Source: Nageia nagi (Eukaryota > Pinophyta). From it: a DNA stretch of 64,000 nt. Location: positions 7,750,001-7,814,000 of the forward strand of contig JBITNC010000002.1 in the NCBI GenBank assembly GCA_050084985.1, in the 5' to 3' direction. This document shows, piece by piece, positions 46,401 through 59,176 of this stretch. Position 1 is the stretch's first letter. Every line of letters starts with the position of its first letter. The position numbers and the translations under genes are program-made. The notes under the pieces are model-generated. The model made no database searches and was not told the origin of the DNA. It worked only from the letters and a program-made list of their open reading frames with translations.

Positions 46401-46479
46401 GGAATACATGTTCATCTGGTAATTCTATGATGAGTGGATTATCATTGGGTAATGGTGCTTCAGCGAGATAGTTAGCTAT

Positions 46480-47902
46480 GAATTTTCCTTTGATTGATTT
46501 CTAAATTATGAAGAGTAAGTCAAATTTAGTTAAATGCATAATCCATTTATATGTTCTTGCATTTTTATAAGTTTTACTCATCATATATTTCAAAGGATCT
46601 GGTTTGGCAATTGCATACATGGTATGGTTTAGCATGTAATGTTTTAATCTTTTAGTTACAAATACTACCGCTAAGCTCAACTTTTTCAAGTATATGTATT
46701 TAATCTCATATCCAACCAAAGTTTTACTAAGATAATATATTGCTTATTTTATATTATTCTCATTCTTTTGTGCAAGCATAGTTTCTAAGGCTATTTCTAT
46801 GGCAAATATATATAATAGGAATGGTTCTCTCAAGATTTGTTTATACTAAAATAGGTGGTGAAAAAAGATAGCATTTTATTTCTTTGAATGCTTACCATTG
46901 TTCATTGTCCCAATGTACTGTAATCCCTTTCTTTAAGAGTTTGTTAAAAGGTTTACATTTTTTTGACAACTAAGAAATGAAATACCTGATGGCTTGTAAC
47001 TTATCTTGTAGGCTTTGTAGTTACTTTATGTTTGAGGGGGGTAACATATTTGTTATTTATTTTATCTTGTTATGATCTACTTCAATTCCTCATCTAGATA
47101 TAATGAAACCTAACAATTTCTTGGATGTTACTCCAAAAACACATTTCTTTGGGTTCAATTGAATCTTATGTTCTAGTAACCAATCAAATATTTTGATGAG
47201 TACTTTGGGATGATCTTCCCATGTTTTTTATTTAGTTAATACATCATCTATGTAATCCTCTACAATATCATGCATATAACATGAAAAATATATGTCATAG
47301 CTCTTTGATAAGTAGCTCCAACATTCTTCAATCCAAAAGGTATTACTTTATAATAGAATGTTCCCCAAGGCATTATGAACGTGGTTTTCTGTTGGTCTTC
47401 TAATGCCACTTTAATTTGGTTGTATCCTGAAAACCCATCCATGAGTGACAACATTTCATATCCTATAGTATAATCAACTAAATTATCTATGTTTGGTAGA
47501 GGAGATTCATTTTTAGGACATGCTTTGTTCAGATCTCTAAATTTTGTACATATTTGAATATTCCTAGTAGATTTCTTGACTAGTACCATATTAGAAATCT
47601 AGTCAAAATAATCAATAGGATGAATAAATGTAACTTCTAATAGGTTTGGAAACTCTTCTTTTACCATCAAGGAAATTGTAGGATGCATTTTTTGTAATTT
47701 TTGTTTAATAGGTTTTGCACCCTCCTTTATACCAAGATTATGCACTACTAAGTTTAGATCAAGTCCAAGCAAATCAACATATGACCATGCAAATATTTCC
47801 TATTTTTCTTTGAGTATTATGATGAACTCTCTTCTTTCCTTTTTAGTAAGGGATTTTCCTAATTGAATAATTTTAGGTTTTTAGGATCATCACTTAGATC
47901 AA
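46480..47902 (-). pseudogene. RT: Reverse transcriptase and first RNase H of element B
   Basis: RT at 47589-47260 reads MVLVKKSTRNIQICTKFRDL, NKACPKNESPLPNIDNLVDY, MLSLMDGFSGYNQIKVA and FIMPWGTFYYKVIPFGLKN, followed in a broken frame by the YVDD-equivalent at about 47250. RNase H sequence follows (about 46930-46500), including VGYEIKYIYLKKLSLAVVFV. At its upstream end the frame is interrupted by the 917-bp TIR element at 47910. Confidence 0.85.
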
Positions 47903-47909
47903 CCCATGG

Positions 47910-48826
47910 GGTGTCTATTAGTAGGAAATGGTAAATAAAATGTGAGTGCTACGAGGGGGTACTTTTCATATCAATATGAAGTATCAGTATATTGGTACAT
48001 ATTTTATAAGGGGAGGGGGAGTGGTTTTTACTAGGGGGATATGTTACCAAGGGGTTAGTACGGGTCGGGGGTTATTAGGGGGGGGGGTTTACTAGGAAGG
48101 AAGGGGGTTTTAGGGGGGGTGGTAAAAGAGAAGTTGGATGGCATTTTATCTAGTTGGCATACCAAAAGTACCCCTATATGATGATATTATTCTCCTATTT
48201 ATCTTCAATTTTAATATTATGAAATAATTAAAATTTTATTCTATTATTTTATTATTGAATTGATTCCAATATATTAAATTAATTAATTAATTTATCTTTT
48301 TACAAAATTAAATTAATTTAAATACATTGGATGAATTTACATGGTCAACCAAGGAAGGATGTCTACTATCAATATGGATAGGGTTGTCTTCATCTAAGAA
48401 ACCATTGCTATATGTTCCAAAGCTTATAAAATATTCTTACAACATCTAGCTAATGGAGAGTATAATGTAGCTCTAGTTGGTTAAGAAAAAATCATATTAA
48501 GCCTAGATAAAGAGTACAAATATAATATTAACTATATTGTAGAGGTGGAACCCCTGATCTCTAAGGCCCATGTCCAAGTCAACTTTATATTTTTGAATAA
48601 ATTATTATACATTGATGAAATGGTAAAACTACTAAGATATATTAAAAATTGATTCAATTTTTCTATAAAATTGTGATTTTTTAAAAAGGGTTATTATTTA
48701 TTATATATAAGTTTACCATGAGGGGTTTAATAAATTAAAATGGAAGATGGTAAATTTTAACAATAAGGGGCTTTTTAATAATCCTATGCATGTACATGTT
48801 TTGAATGCTTTTTATTAAGAGACTCC
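47910..48826. mobile_element. 917-bp TIR transposon in the pol region of element B, TSD CCCATGG
   Basis: The 7-bp duplication CCCATGG is at 47903-47909 and 48827-48833. Termini GGTGTCTATTAGTAGGAA and (reverse complement of the right end) GGAGTCTCTTAATAAAAA agree at 13 of 18 bases, most differences being transitions. Joining the flanks gives the uninterrupted B frame EVDPWVDLSDDPKN, matching C. The left third is strikingly G-rich on the + strand. The superfamily is uncertain; 7 bp is between typical hAT (8) and Mutator-like (about 9) duplications. Confidence 0.75.
48359..48652 (+). pseudogene. 97-codon frame with two stops inside the TIR transposon
   Basis: From ATG 48359 to TGA 48650, with TAA at about 48395 and 48482. 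Composition is protein-like: MSTINMDRVVFI, ETIAICSKAYKIFLQHLANG, then KEYKYNINYIVEVEPLISKA and HVQVNFIFLNKLL. I do not recognise the protein. It could be a captured host gene fragment or chance. Confidence 0.3.
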
Positions 48827-48833
48827 CCCATGG

Positions 48834-50760
48834 ATCAACCTCAATGGTCTCTTCAATTAATATGTGACATCCTTCCTCCAATTGGTTGGGTATTGGAATC
48901 CAATTATAATCATTTGCATTGTATTCCTCATCCTCATCTTCATATTGGTCTTCTATGATGGTATTAATATTTAAGTCTAAATTTTGAAGGATTCCATCCA
49001 TATTTTTGAAATTTTGAATTATTTGTTGTTCAGGAATCAATGTAAAGTTTTTAGTTTCTTCATCTACCAAAAATTATGAGGAAGAGCCATTCAAATTTTC
49101 TAGGCCTATTATCTCAAACTCATCACTTCCAAACTAATCAAAGTCTATTTTATATGTAATGTTATCACATATTTCTATGATTTCCACCATATTAATTGAT
49201 ATATCCAAAAATAATTCTCCTAAGGGTAACATTCTAGACTCCATATAATCTTTATTTATCATCCATTTAGGTGTTTTGTATGAGTTTTCAAAGATTTTAA
49301 CTTATGGTTCTAGTTTAATTATATTAAAACTAGATACTCCTTGATTTTTTTTTCTTATAACCTAATCCTATTTTATCACTAGGCAATTGGTAATGAATAT
49401 CAATAGTGTTCCTAGTTCCTTGTTCATATCATACTAAACCTTGTCCATTCCACTAACATCTATCAAAGTATCTTTTAACAAATGATCTTACATTTGGTGA
49501 TAAATATTCTAACAAATTATATAAGATACCTTAATTAGATTTAGGTAAAGGGAGAATAGGTGGTTCTATTATACCATGATATACAAAATGTATTTGATTA
49601 GGTAATTACCCCATTGGTATTAATTGTCCTACTATACTAGGAGACTCTAGGTTTTCTTATTTCTTGGGTTGTAGGGATGTTAAAAATTACATCATCAATG
49701 GAAAACTCCCCTATTCCATAATTTGTTAATCTTATAGTTATAGAATAGATATTAGATAGTTCATCTTTTATTACATTGTCATTCTTTGATGTATTTTTGG
49801 GACAAGATGCTTTTGATGATGAGGCTTTGCTTGCTTCATCTAACTTTCATAATCTTTCTTCCCATGTTCATTTTTCTAAGAGTGTTGGTTCTATTTATGG
49901 TAATACATCCTTTTTAATATTTGGTATATGAGGTATTTCAAGATCAATAGTATCCTTCCCTTTTAATGAACTTGGGAAAGAACCTTTTTTATCAATATCT
50001 GTTATCGATACTTTTTCAGGAACTATAAGCATTGTAAAATAATGAGTAGCTGGTAAAGTAATTTCTCCTAAAATATGTGTGTAATTGCAATTAGAATATG
50101 GATTTTCATCTCTAAATACATAATGTACCACCCCATTGTGAATATATTTTCAAACATTATGATATGTTGATGGGATGCATTGCATGTCTCTAATCCAAGG
50201 TCTCCCTAAGAGTAGGTTGTATTGTGTTATATCTCCTTCAATAACTTGCAATAATATTTGTCCTATTTTAGATCCTATAGTAATAGGTAATGACATAGAT
50301 CATTGAAAGCTCTTAATTGCAAATAAGGAGCACATATATGTGAAAAAAGGGAGATACAAATTTTTATAGGTAGTTGTGGAAATAATATTTATTGCAAAAC
50401 TTTCATCTACTAATATCTTCTTAAAAGCACTCCCATCTATCTTGGATACAATATGTAGTGGAGGATATTGATCTTGCAATTGGTTTAATGGACTTATTTC
50501 ATGATCATAGAAGGAAATAGTAGGCTTTTGGCATGTCATTTTATTTCCCATAAAAGACACAAAGCTTTCAAGGTCATTGATATCTAACTCAATCATTTGC
50601 AACAATTGATTCATAGCTTCCCTATGGTATTTGGATTGTTGTAGTAACTCAAATAAAGATATCTTTACTTGTGAATTTCTCAATTGATGTTGTAAATATC
50701 CTTTTACTGAAACCTTAGGAGGTTGCAACCTAGATATATTGGGCTATACAATACCATCAT
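48834..50760 (-). pseudogene. pro: Protease and G-patch region of element B
   Basis: Minus strand. LFELLQQSKYHREAMNQLLQ (about 50660-50600), then HIVSKIDGSAFKKILVDESF and AINIISTTTYKNL, the protease motif with D-E-S in place of C's D-E-G. MVHYVFRDENPYSNCN follows at 50131. A G-patch remnant lies at about 49470-49365: NGQGLV.YEQGT then LPSDKIGLGYKK. The acidic connector to RT (49070-48837) ends EEGCHILIEETIEVDPWG at the TIR element. Frameshifts and stops throughout. Confidence 0.75.
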
Positions 50761-53247
50761 TTATTTGATTGTTAGGAATATCAACTTGTCTTCCTTGTGC
50801 CCTTTGAGATCTTGTAGTGATACTTACCATAGCAATAAAAGTAGAGGCATATTGAAGCCCTTTATGAGTTACTTGATATTTGTATGAATGTGACACTATG
50901 GTATTAACTTGGTGATGAGGAAGTGGATTTTGATATATTTCTAGATTTTGATTAGGAATAGTTAATGGATTATCTACCTATAATTTTTTGTTATCGATAA
51001 AATTTTAAACTTTATGTTGTAATGTTATACACTTTCCTATAGTATGAACCTTTTGATGATGGTAATGAAAATAATCATTCTCATTGTACCATTTACTATA
51101 TCTTACATTAGGTCTTTCAGGTCAAATTTCAAGTAAGATAATCATTTGATGATCCATTAATTTTTTTAAAATATAGTAAGGTGATTCAATCAAAGAAGTA
51201 AAATTTTTAGGTGGTGGCCTAGAGTTTCTTCCCTCATTTTTTTTACCAGGTATGTTTTGCAGAGAGTTTGCTTCTCCATATTTAAGATAACAAACTTTAT
51301 TAGCGGGCATTGGCTTTGTTGATTATTTTGCCTGATTATTATTTCTAACATAACATTCTTTCTTTTTACCCTTTAGTTCTCCATCCTAGATTTTAACCTT
51401 TTCAATTACAATAACTTGAATTGCTTCCTCAAATGTCTTATGTTGTTGAATCAATAAGGTACTAGCGATAGGTCTTAGATAACTTTGACTAAACATTTTC
51501 ACTAGTTCTTCTTATGGGAGAGTATAAGGCATACTTTTTAGGATCACCCTCCATCTTGAGATAATGCCTATAACTACCTCATCTTGAAATTATTGTAATA
51601 TTGTGAGATCAGTTATTGAGGTTTTATCTTTAATTTTAAGCTTAAAGTGTTCTAAGAACAATTTAGCTAATTATGTATATGATGTGATGCTATGCTTAGT
51701 TAAGTTATTGTACCAATCCATTGCTTATCCAAAAAGTGTCATAGGAAAGATACATATCATCAAAGCATCATCATTGGAAATTACATAACTTGAATACTTA
51801 AAATGTCTTAAATGTTCCTTAGGATCCTCCTTTCCTTTGAAATATTAAATCTTTGGAATTTCCAATTTGAAAGGAATATCCTTCTTAGGAGCACTTGGGT
51901 GTATCGGCTCATTACAAATTGTTTTGTAAGAGACTTTATATTTTTTTTATTGATGTAACATTATTTCAGTCTCTATTAACCTTTCATCAAAGTCATTACT
52001 TGTTTTGAAAGGAATGATAGGATGTTTACTATCCCTATTACCTTCCTTTTGTTTATTTTTTGAGAATGATTGGTAACTTCTTTCAAAAGGTGTTTGGTCA
52101 CCATAATAATTTTTATTATATGGTGGAGAAGGTGGATAATGTTGATGTGGAGGAAACTATCATTTCCCCTATTGATACAAAGGTGTAGGAGCATAATGTT
52201 TTTTAACCTCGTGTCTAGGTCGAGGGGGTCTTGGAGGTTGTTGTTGCTCATGTGTACCTCCCTTCTTCTAAGTAAGAGAAGGTTTTTATCTTTATGAATT
52301 TTATTACCTTTAAGAGACAAGGATCATGCTCTAGATGGAAACTTCCTATTATTTGTTACTCCTTGATTTGATCTATTTTGAAGTTGATCTTGAACTTGTT
52401 ATCGATTAGGTTTCCTTACTAGTTTTTTACTTTGATATGCATGAAATACAAGCTATATTTGTAAACATTAATTTTGCCACAATTTTCTAGGCTCATTTCA
52501 TTTCTACATATCTAGATTATATAGGATAATTTTTTAGTTAGCTTGAAGTTGTTTTTTATTTTGGCTTGATCTAGACACATACAATGGTATCTCTTCTACC
52601 CTATACCTTGAAGGACCAAGATTACTTTGTTTAGGATCTCTATGAATCATCCTAGGGTTTATATGGCTAATGATAGAATAATGACTAATCCTAGGGATAG
52701 GTGTGTTTATTTTTAAAATATGATAAGCATCATTATACACCCTAGCATGAATTCTTGATTCAAATACTAAAGTAGCTATATGTGTCAAAATTCTATCATT
52801 AAATTCTTCCATCCTTCTAGAGATGGTTGAAGGGGTGTAATCATCTCATCTTATATAGGATTGAATAAGATTTCCATCTAGTAGATAATGTGTAATGTGA
52901 TCATACTTAGGTTTAAAAGGACCTTTTTGTAATATGAAATAAGATGAATGCATTTATGATGGGGTAACAATCCTTAAAGTGATTTCTTCCTCATTGTCTA
53001 TTGGTGTATCTTCTACTAGATAAGTTAAATCTAATGAAAGACTATGAGCATGAGAGAAATAAGGAATCCCTAACTATGTTAAACATTATCTTACTTTCTT
53101 TAAAGTATCATATGTGTCTCAAGGAGTTCCTCCCCTTGATATATCTCTACTAGACCTATGAGACCTATGACTAGGTTATCCTTCTTAGTAAGTTTCATCA
53201 TAGGGCTCTTATTGTTGATGAGCTGCTTGAGAATGAGTATTAACCAT
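50761..53247 (-). pseudogene. gag: gag of element B
   Basis: It starts at 53247 with MVNTHSQAAHQQ. MEEFNDRILTHIATLVFESR through YRVEEIPLYVSRS (52812-52540) matches the C region ending KIEEIPSYEELEE. The gag core (about 51950-51400) is heavily frameshifted; LKHLRHFKYSSY-like and PYTLP.EELV-like segments can be picked out. Then NEGRNSRPPPKNFTSLIESP and YYILKKLMDHQMI (51240-51130) match RNFTPLSEPLAEILKKL of C. It is non-functional. Confidence 0.75.
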
Positions 53248-53607
53248 TCTCTTCTATTTTTTTGGAGCTTTTTACTTTCAATTTTATTTTTTTTTTTTAC
53301 TAAATAGGAAATAAAATAAAACAAACATCATTCATAGCAATTATGTTTTTATTTTTTATTTATATTATCGAGAAAATAAGTAGATGCACAAATAACCTAT
53401 TTATGAACTCACCTTTTTGATATGATTATCTTATCTAAGTTTGTTGATAAATTGAATTAATCTCTCTTAATAAGTGATGTGAATTTTTCATTTTATTTTT
53501 CTTAATTTTCCTAGATTATTTTTTCTAGTTAAGTGTTTAAACAAGGGTAGGCTGAAATTCTATAGGCAATCTATAGCAAAGTATCAGCTTGGTACTTAAG
53601 GTGGTCC
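53248..53607 (-). other. Element B leader, part next to gag
   Basis: AT-rich leader DNA between gag and the insertion site of element E. It continues at 59592. No gene. Confidence 0.6.
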
Positions 53608-53612
53608 CCTTA

Positions 53613-54022
53613 TGTTAGGATACCACATCCTAACATTTTAATGTTAGTATTAGTATTTTATTAAATTGTCAACCTATATTGTAAACCATAATATTATGAT
53701 TGTAAGGATAGGGCCTGATTTTGCATTACTATTAGGGTTAGGGTTAGTTTAATATAAATAGATAGAAGTGTGTGGAGAAATGCATCTTGAACATTATTTT
53801 TCACCTTTGAAGTTGTAAGGAGGTATCCCCCTTGAAGTGGCCTATTATTCTATTACTATTTAGTAAAATCATATCCTTATCTACTTATTAATGCTATTTT
53901 ATATTCTATTTACTAGTGCATGCTCTATTATTTCCAATAGATAGTTATCATTTTCCTATTTCAAATCAATATTCATTTCATTTATACATTATTTCCCTTT
54001 TCATATTTATAGCATCATAACA
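53613..54022 (+). repeat. 5' LTR of element E
   Basis: 410 bp, TGTTAGGAT to CATAACA. TATA box TATAAATA at 53753-53760. Confidence 0.95.
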
Positions 54023-54780
54023 TCTGGTATTAAATCTCTTTCTAGGGTCATTCTATTGTAAGAAAACAAAAAAAAAATTCTTAGAGGTCTAGCTAGAAAC
54101 CCTATATTGGGGGTTTTAAAATATCTAGGAGAATCTATCATTTTTGGCTAAGCACACTTGCCCATAAAGCTATGTGTGAAGTGAGGTGCAAAAAACTCTA
54201 CACTAATACCTAGGCCTTAGATAGATACCTACATATAATTGGACTCCATGTATCAAAAGGTATATTAGAGACTATTTAGGCTATAAATGAAAACTAGGTA
54301 GGAAGCTTGGTTGACTATCTATAAATTATAGTGCACTAGCAAGTGCAAATGGAAAGTTACTTGTCATAGAAGCCATCTCCATAGCCTATTTCCTTGTGAA
54401 AGTTGGATAGGAGGGGTGTTTAGACAAACCTATAGAGCAAATAACCTTCCCCTAGAATTGTTACTTCACATGAAAAACCTTGATTTAGGAAGCAAAATGT
54501 ATGACATGTAATTTTTTAGAGCTGCCAAAGATAGCAATTTAGAGGTAGCAAAAACTTTGAAGCTAAATAACTAAAAATCTACACCATTTTAGCAATTTTT
54601 TTTTAATTCTAGGGGTACAAAAATCATCATTAGGATACCTAAGCCATTGTGATCATCTTTTTGAGCTGATAATTTTGATATATTACATCCATACACTTTT
54701 TTGAACACTTTATAAAAATAGCAAGTTCTAAAAATAGCAATTTCCAAAAATATTAGCTTTAGAAATAATAGTTTTTAGAA

Positions 54781-55730
54781 ATGGCACCTGAAATAAGATC
54801 CCAAATAGTAGCACAAGCTGATCCTACCATGATGACATTTCAAACTATGATCCAACAAATGGCCAATACACTTACTAGTACATTCAAAGTAGAAATTCAA
54901 TAAATACAAACACAAATATAAACCCTTGAAAGTAAATGTGACAATGTTCAACTAAGTCTCAATCATACCAACAATGCATCCAATTCATAGCAATCAAGGT
55001 AGTTAGGAAATTCATAAGGGTATCATTATAACTTTCAAATCCAACAAGGTGTTTTCATTCTTCCCCACACAACCAAATTGGATTTTCCTTGATTTGATGG
55101 AGATAATCCCACTAGTTGGATTTATAAAGCTAGATAATATTTCACATTGAACCAAATCCTAGAGGATTTAAAGGTGCACATGGCATCTTTTAATTTGGAT
55201 CATGAGGCTCTCCAATGGCACTAGTGGTACTCAAAAATGCAATGGGATGAATTCACTCAATAATTATTGTTCCATTTTGGTGCTAGTGATTATGAAGATT
55301 TCATAGGGGCATTGACTAAGTTACATCAAACTACATAGTCAAAGAATACCAAAATCAATTTGAGAAATTGGAAAATCACATAGAGGGGTTGTACGATGCA
55401 TTTTTCACAACTTGTTTTATCAGTGGCTTAAAGGAAGAAATTATACTAAAGGTTAAAATATTTAATCCCAAAACTATGATGGATGTTATTTCCTTGGTAA
55501 AGCTCACTGAAGATAAAGCCAATGCTCATCGATGAAATGCAAGACCTCCATTCACCAAAACACATAATATTTCTCATTCCTCTAATAACACAAGTGTCCC
55601 ACCACTAAATTGCATAATGCAAACTAAGAAGTTGACATGGGAGGAAATGTAAGAGTGTTAAAAGAAGGGCTTATGCTATAATTATTATGATAAATTTGTT
55701 CATGGTCATCATTGTACACAATAAAAGTTA
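54781..55730 (+). pseudogene. gag: gag of element E
   Basis: It starts MAPEIRSQIVAQADPTMM. Gag core at about 55060-55440: HTTKLDFP.FDGDNPTSWIY, then LEDLKVHMASFNLDHEALQW and QWDEFTQ.LLFHFGASDYED. The following frames are shifted. A zinc-knuckle remnant, GLCYNYYDKFVHGHHC (55668-55715), lacks one Cys (Tyr instead). At least five stops. The particle protein. Confidence 0.8.
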
Positions 55731-56160
55731 TATTTGCTTGATGTTGATGCTCCTAGTGAGGAGGAATATGAGAGTGCTCCCAAAGAGGCTACAAAGGAAA
55801 TTCTAGATGAGGAGGTCCTGATTATCTCTTATAATGAATTGGAAGGAATTACCACCCCTCAAACTATGAAGGTCAAAGGGATTTTTAAAAATTACCCTCT
55901 TATAATATTGTTGGATTCGAGAAGTACTCATAATTTCATTGATCCATGAGTAGCTAGGGTTGCTAACTATTACATCTACCCTACAAATAATTTTGAGGTT
56001 ATGGTTGGTAATGGTGGAAAAATAGCATGTAAAATCACAGGTCATAATGTCAAACTGAGCATAGACCACTATACTTTGTAAAGCGACATGTATGCTTTAC
56101 CACTTAGGGGATGTGATATAATTTTGGGGGTACAATTTTGAGGACTTTGGGCATTGTATA
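55731..56160 (+). pseudogene. pro: Protease of element E
   Basis: LLDVDAPSEEEYESAPKEAT linker, then TPQTMKVKGIFKNYPLIILL and DSRSTHNFIDP: the protease motif, with D-S-R replacing D-S/T-G. A stop follows at 55948, then VMVGNGGKIACKITGHNVKL in the same frame. A complete pepsin-like fold is not maintained. Confidence 0.8.
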
Positions 56161-56339
56161 GTGGAATTTTGTAGAGCTATGGATGAAGTTCAAAATAGAT
56201 GAATAAGAGCATACTCTAAGAGGATTACAGGGTGGATCTGTACAAGTTGTGAGCTCACATCACATGGAAAAGATTCTACAAAAAATTGGAAATGGGATGC
56301 TAGCACAGTTATACTCTTTATCAATCATCAAATCTAAAA

Positions 56340-57130
56340 TCATAGAGCCTAAGGATTTGTAGCCCATCTTAAGTAAGCATTCAAGTATCTTTGAGTAACC
56401 AATGGGCTTACCACCATAGTGATCACATGATCATGCTATCTAGTTGGTGATGAGAAGTCACCCACCAAACATTCATCCTTATCGGTATCCTTGTTTATAG
56501 AAAAATAAAATTGAAAAATTAGTTAGGGAACTATTGGATGCAGGAGTAATCCTACCTAGCATAAGCCCATATTCTTCCCCAATTATATTGGTTTATAAGA
56601 AAGATGGTTTCTAGCATATGTGTGTGGATTTCAAGGCCCTAAACAAAATTATCATCAATGATAAATTTCCCATCCTGATCATTGATGAATTATTGGATGA
56701 ACTGCATGGGGAAAGATATTTTTCCAAACTAGACCTATGATATAGATATCACCAAATCCATCTCAAGGAGGAGGATATACCAAAAATTGATTTTCACACC
56801 CATGAGGGCCATTATGAGTTCTCGGTCATGCCCTTTGGTCTCACAAATGCTCCATCCATGTTTCAAAGTTTAATGAATCAGGTGTTTCATCCATTCCTCA
56901 AGAAGTTCATTTTAGTTTTCTTTGATGATATCTTGATCTATAGTAAGACATGGCAAGAACATGTGGCACATGTTGACCAAACCTTACAAATTTTGAAGGA
57001 ACACCACCTATATGCTAAAAAATCAAAATGTTCATTTCGCAAGAGGGAAATTGACTACTTAGGCCATGTTATATCCGAAGAGGGAGTTAAGATGGATCCA
57101 CAAAAGATTAATAACATGCAAAACTAGTCT
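56340..57130 (+). pseudogene. RT: Reverse transcriptase of element E
   Basis: Landmarks in order: a HAIxL-equivalent near 56430, [79 protein letters not shown] and FILVFFDDILIYSKTWQEH with the catalytic F-D-D, then YLGHVISEEGVKMDPQKI. It is open from 56828 to 57127 and broken by stops upstream. Confidence 0.9.
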
Positions 57131-57710
57131 ATTCCTACATATTTGAAAAGTATTCAAGGATTCTTGGGGTTGAAAAGCTATTATAAGAAATTTGTGAATG
57201 ATTATGGCAAGATTGCAGCACCCTCTAACCATGTTATTGAAAAAGAATGCATTCCAATGGTCCCCACAAGCTAAAGCTCAAGGAGGTGATGTGTACCACC
57301 CCAATATTAGCAATGTTAGATTTTTCTAAAACCTTTATGATAGAAAGTGATTCTTATGGAGTAGGAATTAGGGTAGTATTAATGTAAGAAGGGAATCCCT
57401 TGGTATTCACTAGTAGAGCACTCTTTAGAAAAAATTTTGGTAAATCCACTTATGAAAAAGAAATGCTTGCCATCATTCATGCAGTTCAACATTGGAGACC
57501 ATATCTTATTTATCACCATTTTATCATCCTCATAGATCATCACAATTTGAAATTTTTCATTGAGCAATGCATTTCTATTCTTGAGCAACAAAAATAGGTG
57601 ACCAAACTACTAGGGTACGATTTTGAGATAGTATACCGTAAAGCAAAGGAGAATGAGGTTATCGATGCTTTGTCTAGAAAATTTGAAGATCAAGTAGCAC
57701 TATAAGCTCT
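57131..57710 (+). pseudogene. RNase H of element E
   Basis: LKSIQGFLGLKSYYKKFV connector, then TFMIESDSYGVGIRVVLM-like sequence, VFTSRALFRKNFGKSTYEKE, MLAIIHAVQHWRPYL and ILIDHHNLKFFIEQ; ends VIDALSRKFED. One frameshift near 57230 and stops at 57388 and 57597. Confidence 0.85.
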
Positions 57711-58960
57711 TTAATCTCCTATTTCTCAATGGTTGGATAAAGTTAAACAAGAGTGGGAAAAGGATAGATCCACCCAAGAATTACTAAAATAGATCACTTA
57801 AGACCCCATGAGTAAACCACACCATACATGGCATGATGGTATTTTGAGATTCAAAGGTTGAATTTTGTTACTGTCTCCTTCAAAATGTAAATCATAAATG
57901 CTTTCCAAATTGCATTCCACACCTACATCAAAACATGAAGGATTTTTGAAAACTTATAAGTGAGTAGCATGGTCATTCTATTGGAAAAGTATGAAATTGG
58001 ATATCAAGAAATTTGTGGCAACTTGTGATGTGTGTTAATGATAAAAGGGTGAGATAGTGGGTACTCTAGGATTCCTTCAACCTCTTCCCATACCTACCCA
58101 TACATGGATTGATATCTCAATCAATTTCATTAAAGGCCTTCCAAAATCTCATGGTAAATTAGTTATTCTAGTGGTGGTTGATTGGTTATCCAAATATGCT
58201 CATTTTGGTTCATTGGCTCATCCCTACAAAGTAGTGATAGTGGCATAATTATTCCTAGATACAATTTTCAAGGCATGCCAGAGATGATTATCAATGATCA
58301 TGATCCCACTTTCACAAGTCATTTTTGGTAAGAGCTTTTAAACTACAAGGTACCCAACTAAACATGAGCTTAACATATCACCCACAAATTTATGGTTAGA
58401 CTGAAATTGTTAATAAATGGTTGGAAACATATTTATGTTATTTTGCTTTAGAACAACATATGCATTGGGTATGATGGCTTCCCTTGGCTGAGTGGTGGTA
58501 TGATACATCTTATCATTTTGCTAACAAGATGACCCCCTATGAAGCATTGTATGGTTAAGCTCCACCAACAATCACCTCATATGTTGTAGGTACTAGTAAA
58601 GTTTAGGTAGTTGACTTGGATTTAGTTACTTGGGATGATATTTTTCATTTACTCAAGGATAACCTTTAAATAGCCCAACATCATATGAAACAACAGGCTG
58701 ATCAACAACATGTGGAAAGAGAGTTCTAGGTAGATGACATGGTCTTTTTGAGGTTACAAACTTATAACTAGAAATTGTTAAAAATAAAAGGCCCTCAAAA
58801 TTTGGCCTCAAAGTTTTATGGTCCTTACAAGGTGTTGCAGTGCATTGGCCTAGATGGATACAAATTAGAGCTTCTTGCTTCTTCCAAGATTCACCCAGTG
58901 TTTCATGTATCTTACCTCAAGAAAGTGGTTGGATTAGAGGTTCAATTTCAAACATAATTA
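57711..58960 (+). pseudogene. int: Integrase and GPY/F module of element E
   Basis: Zinc-binding region broken (HEGFLKTYK near 57937; MKLDIKKFVATCDVC near 57990-58034). Core: LQPLPIPTHTWIDISINFIK, GLPKSHGKLVILVVVDWLSK and YAHFGSLAHPY with the first Asp, then MIINDHDPTFTSHFW with the second Asp. The third acidic residue lies in TEIVNKWLETYL. The C-terminus is open from 58775: [40 protein letters not shown]. Confidence 0.85.
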
Positions 58961-59163
58961 CCTGAGATAGTGGAGGATAGATCAATGGTAGTTGTACCTG
59001 AGGTAATTCTAGATCAACATTCATGATAGCTTCATAATCACTCCATCACAGAAGTCCTTGTGTAGTGGCAAGGCATGGCACTAGAAGATTCAACATAGGA
59101 AATCCTTTATCAACTATAGCAGCAGTTTCCACACTTCAAGCTTTGAGGACAAAGCTTCATCCC
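58961..59163 (+). pseudogene. Chromodomain remnant of element E
   Basis: Pieces SMVVVPEVILDQHS and ITEVLV.WQGMALEDST.ES fit the chromodomain pattern (EVL(V/I)xWxGxxxxxxTWE) with stops in place of two Trp/Gln-like codons, then QQFPHF and SFIPRGVA before the PPT. Chromodomains of these elements recognise modified histone tails and guide integration. Confidence 0.7.
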
Positions 59164-59176
59164 AAGAGGGGTGGCA

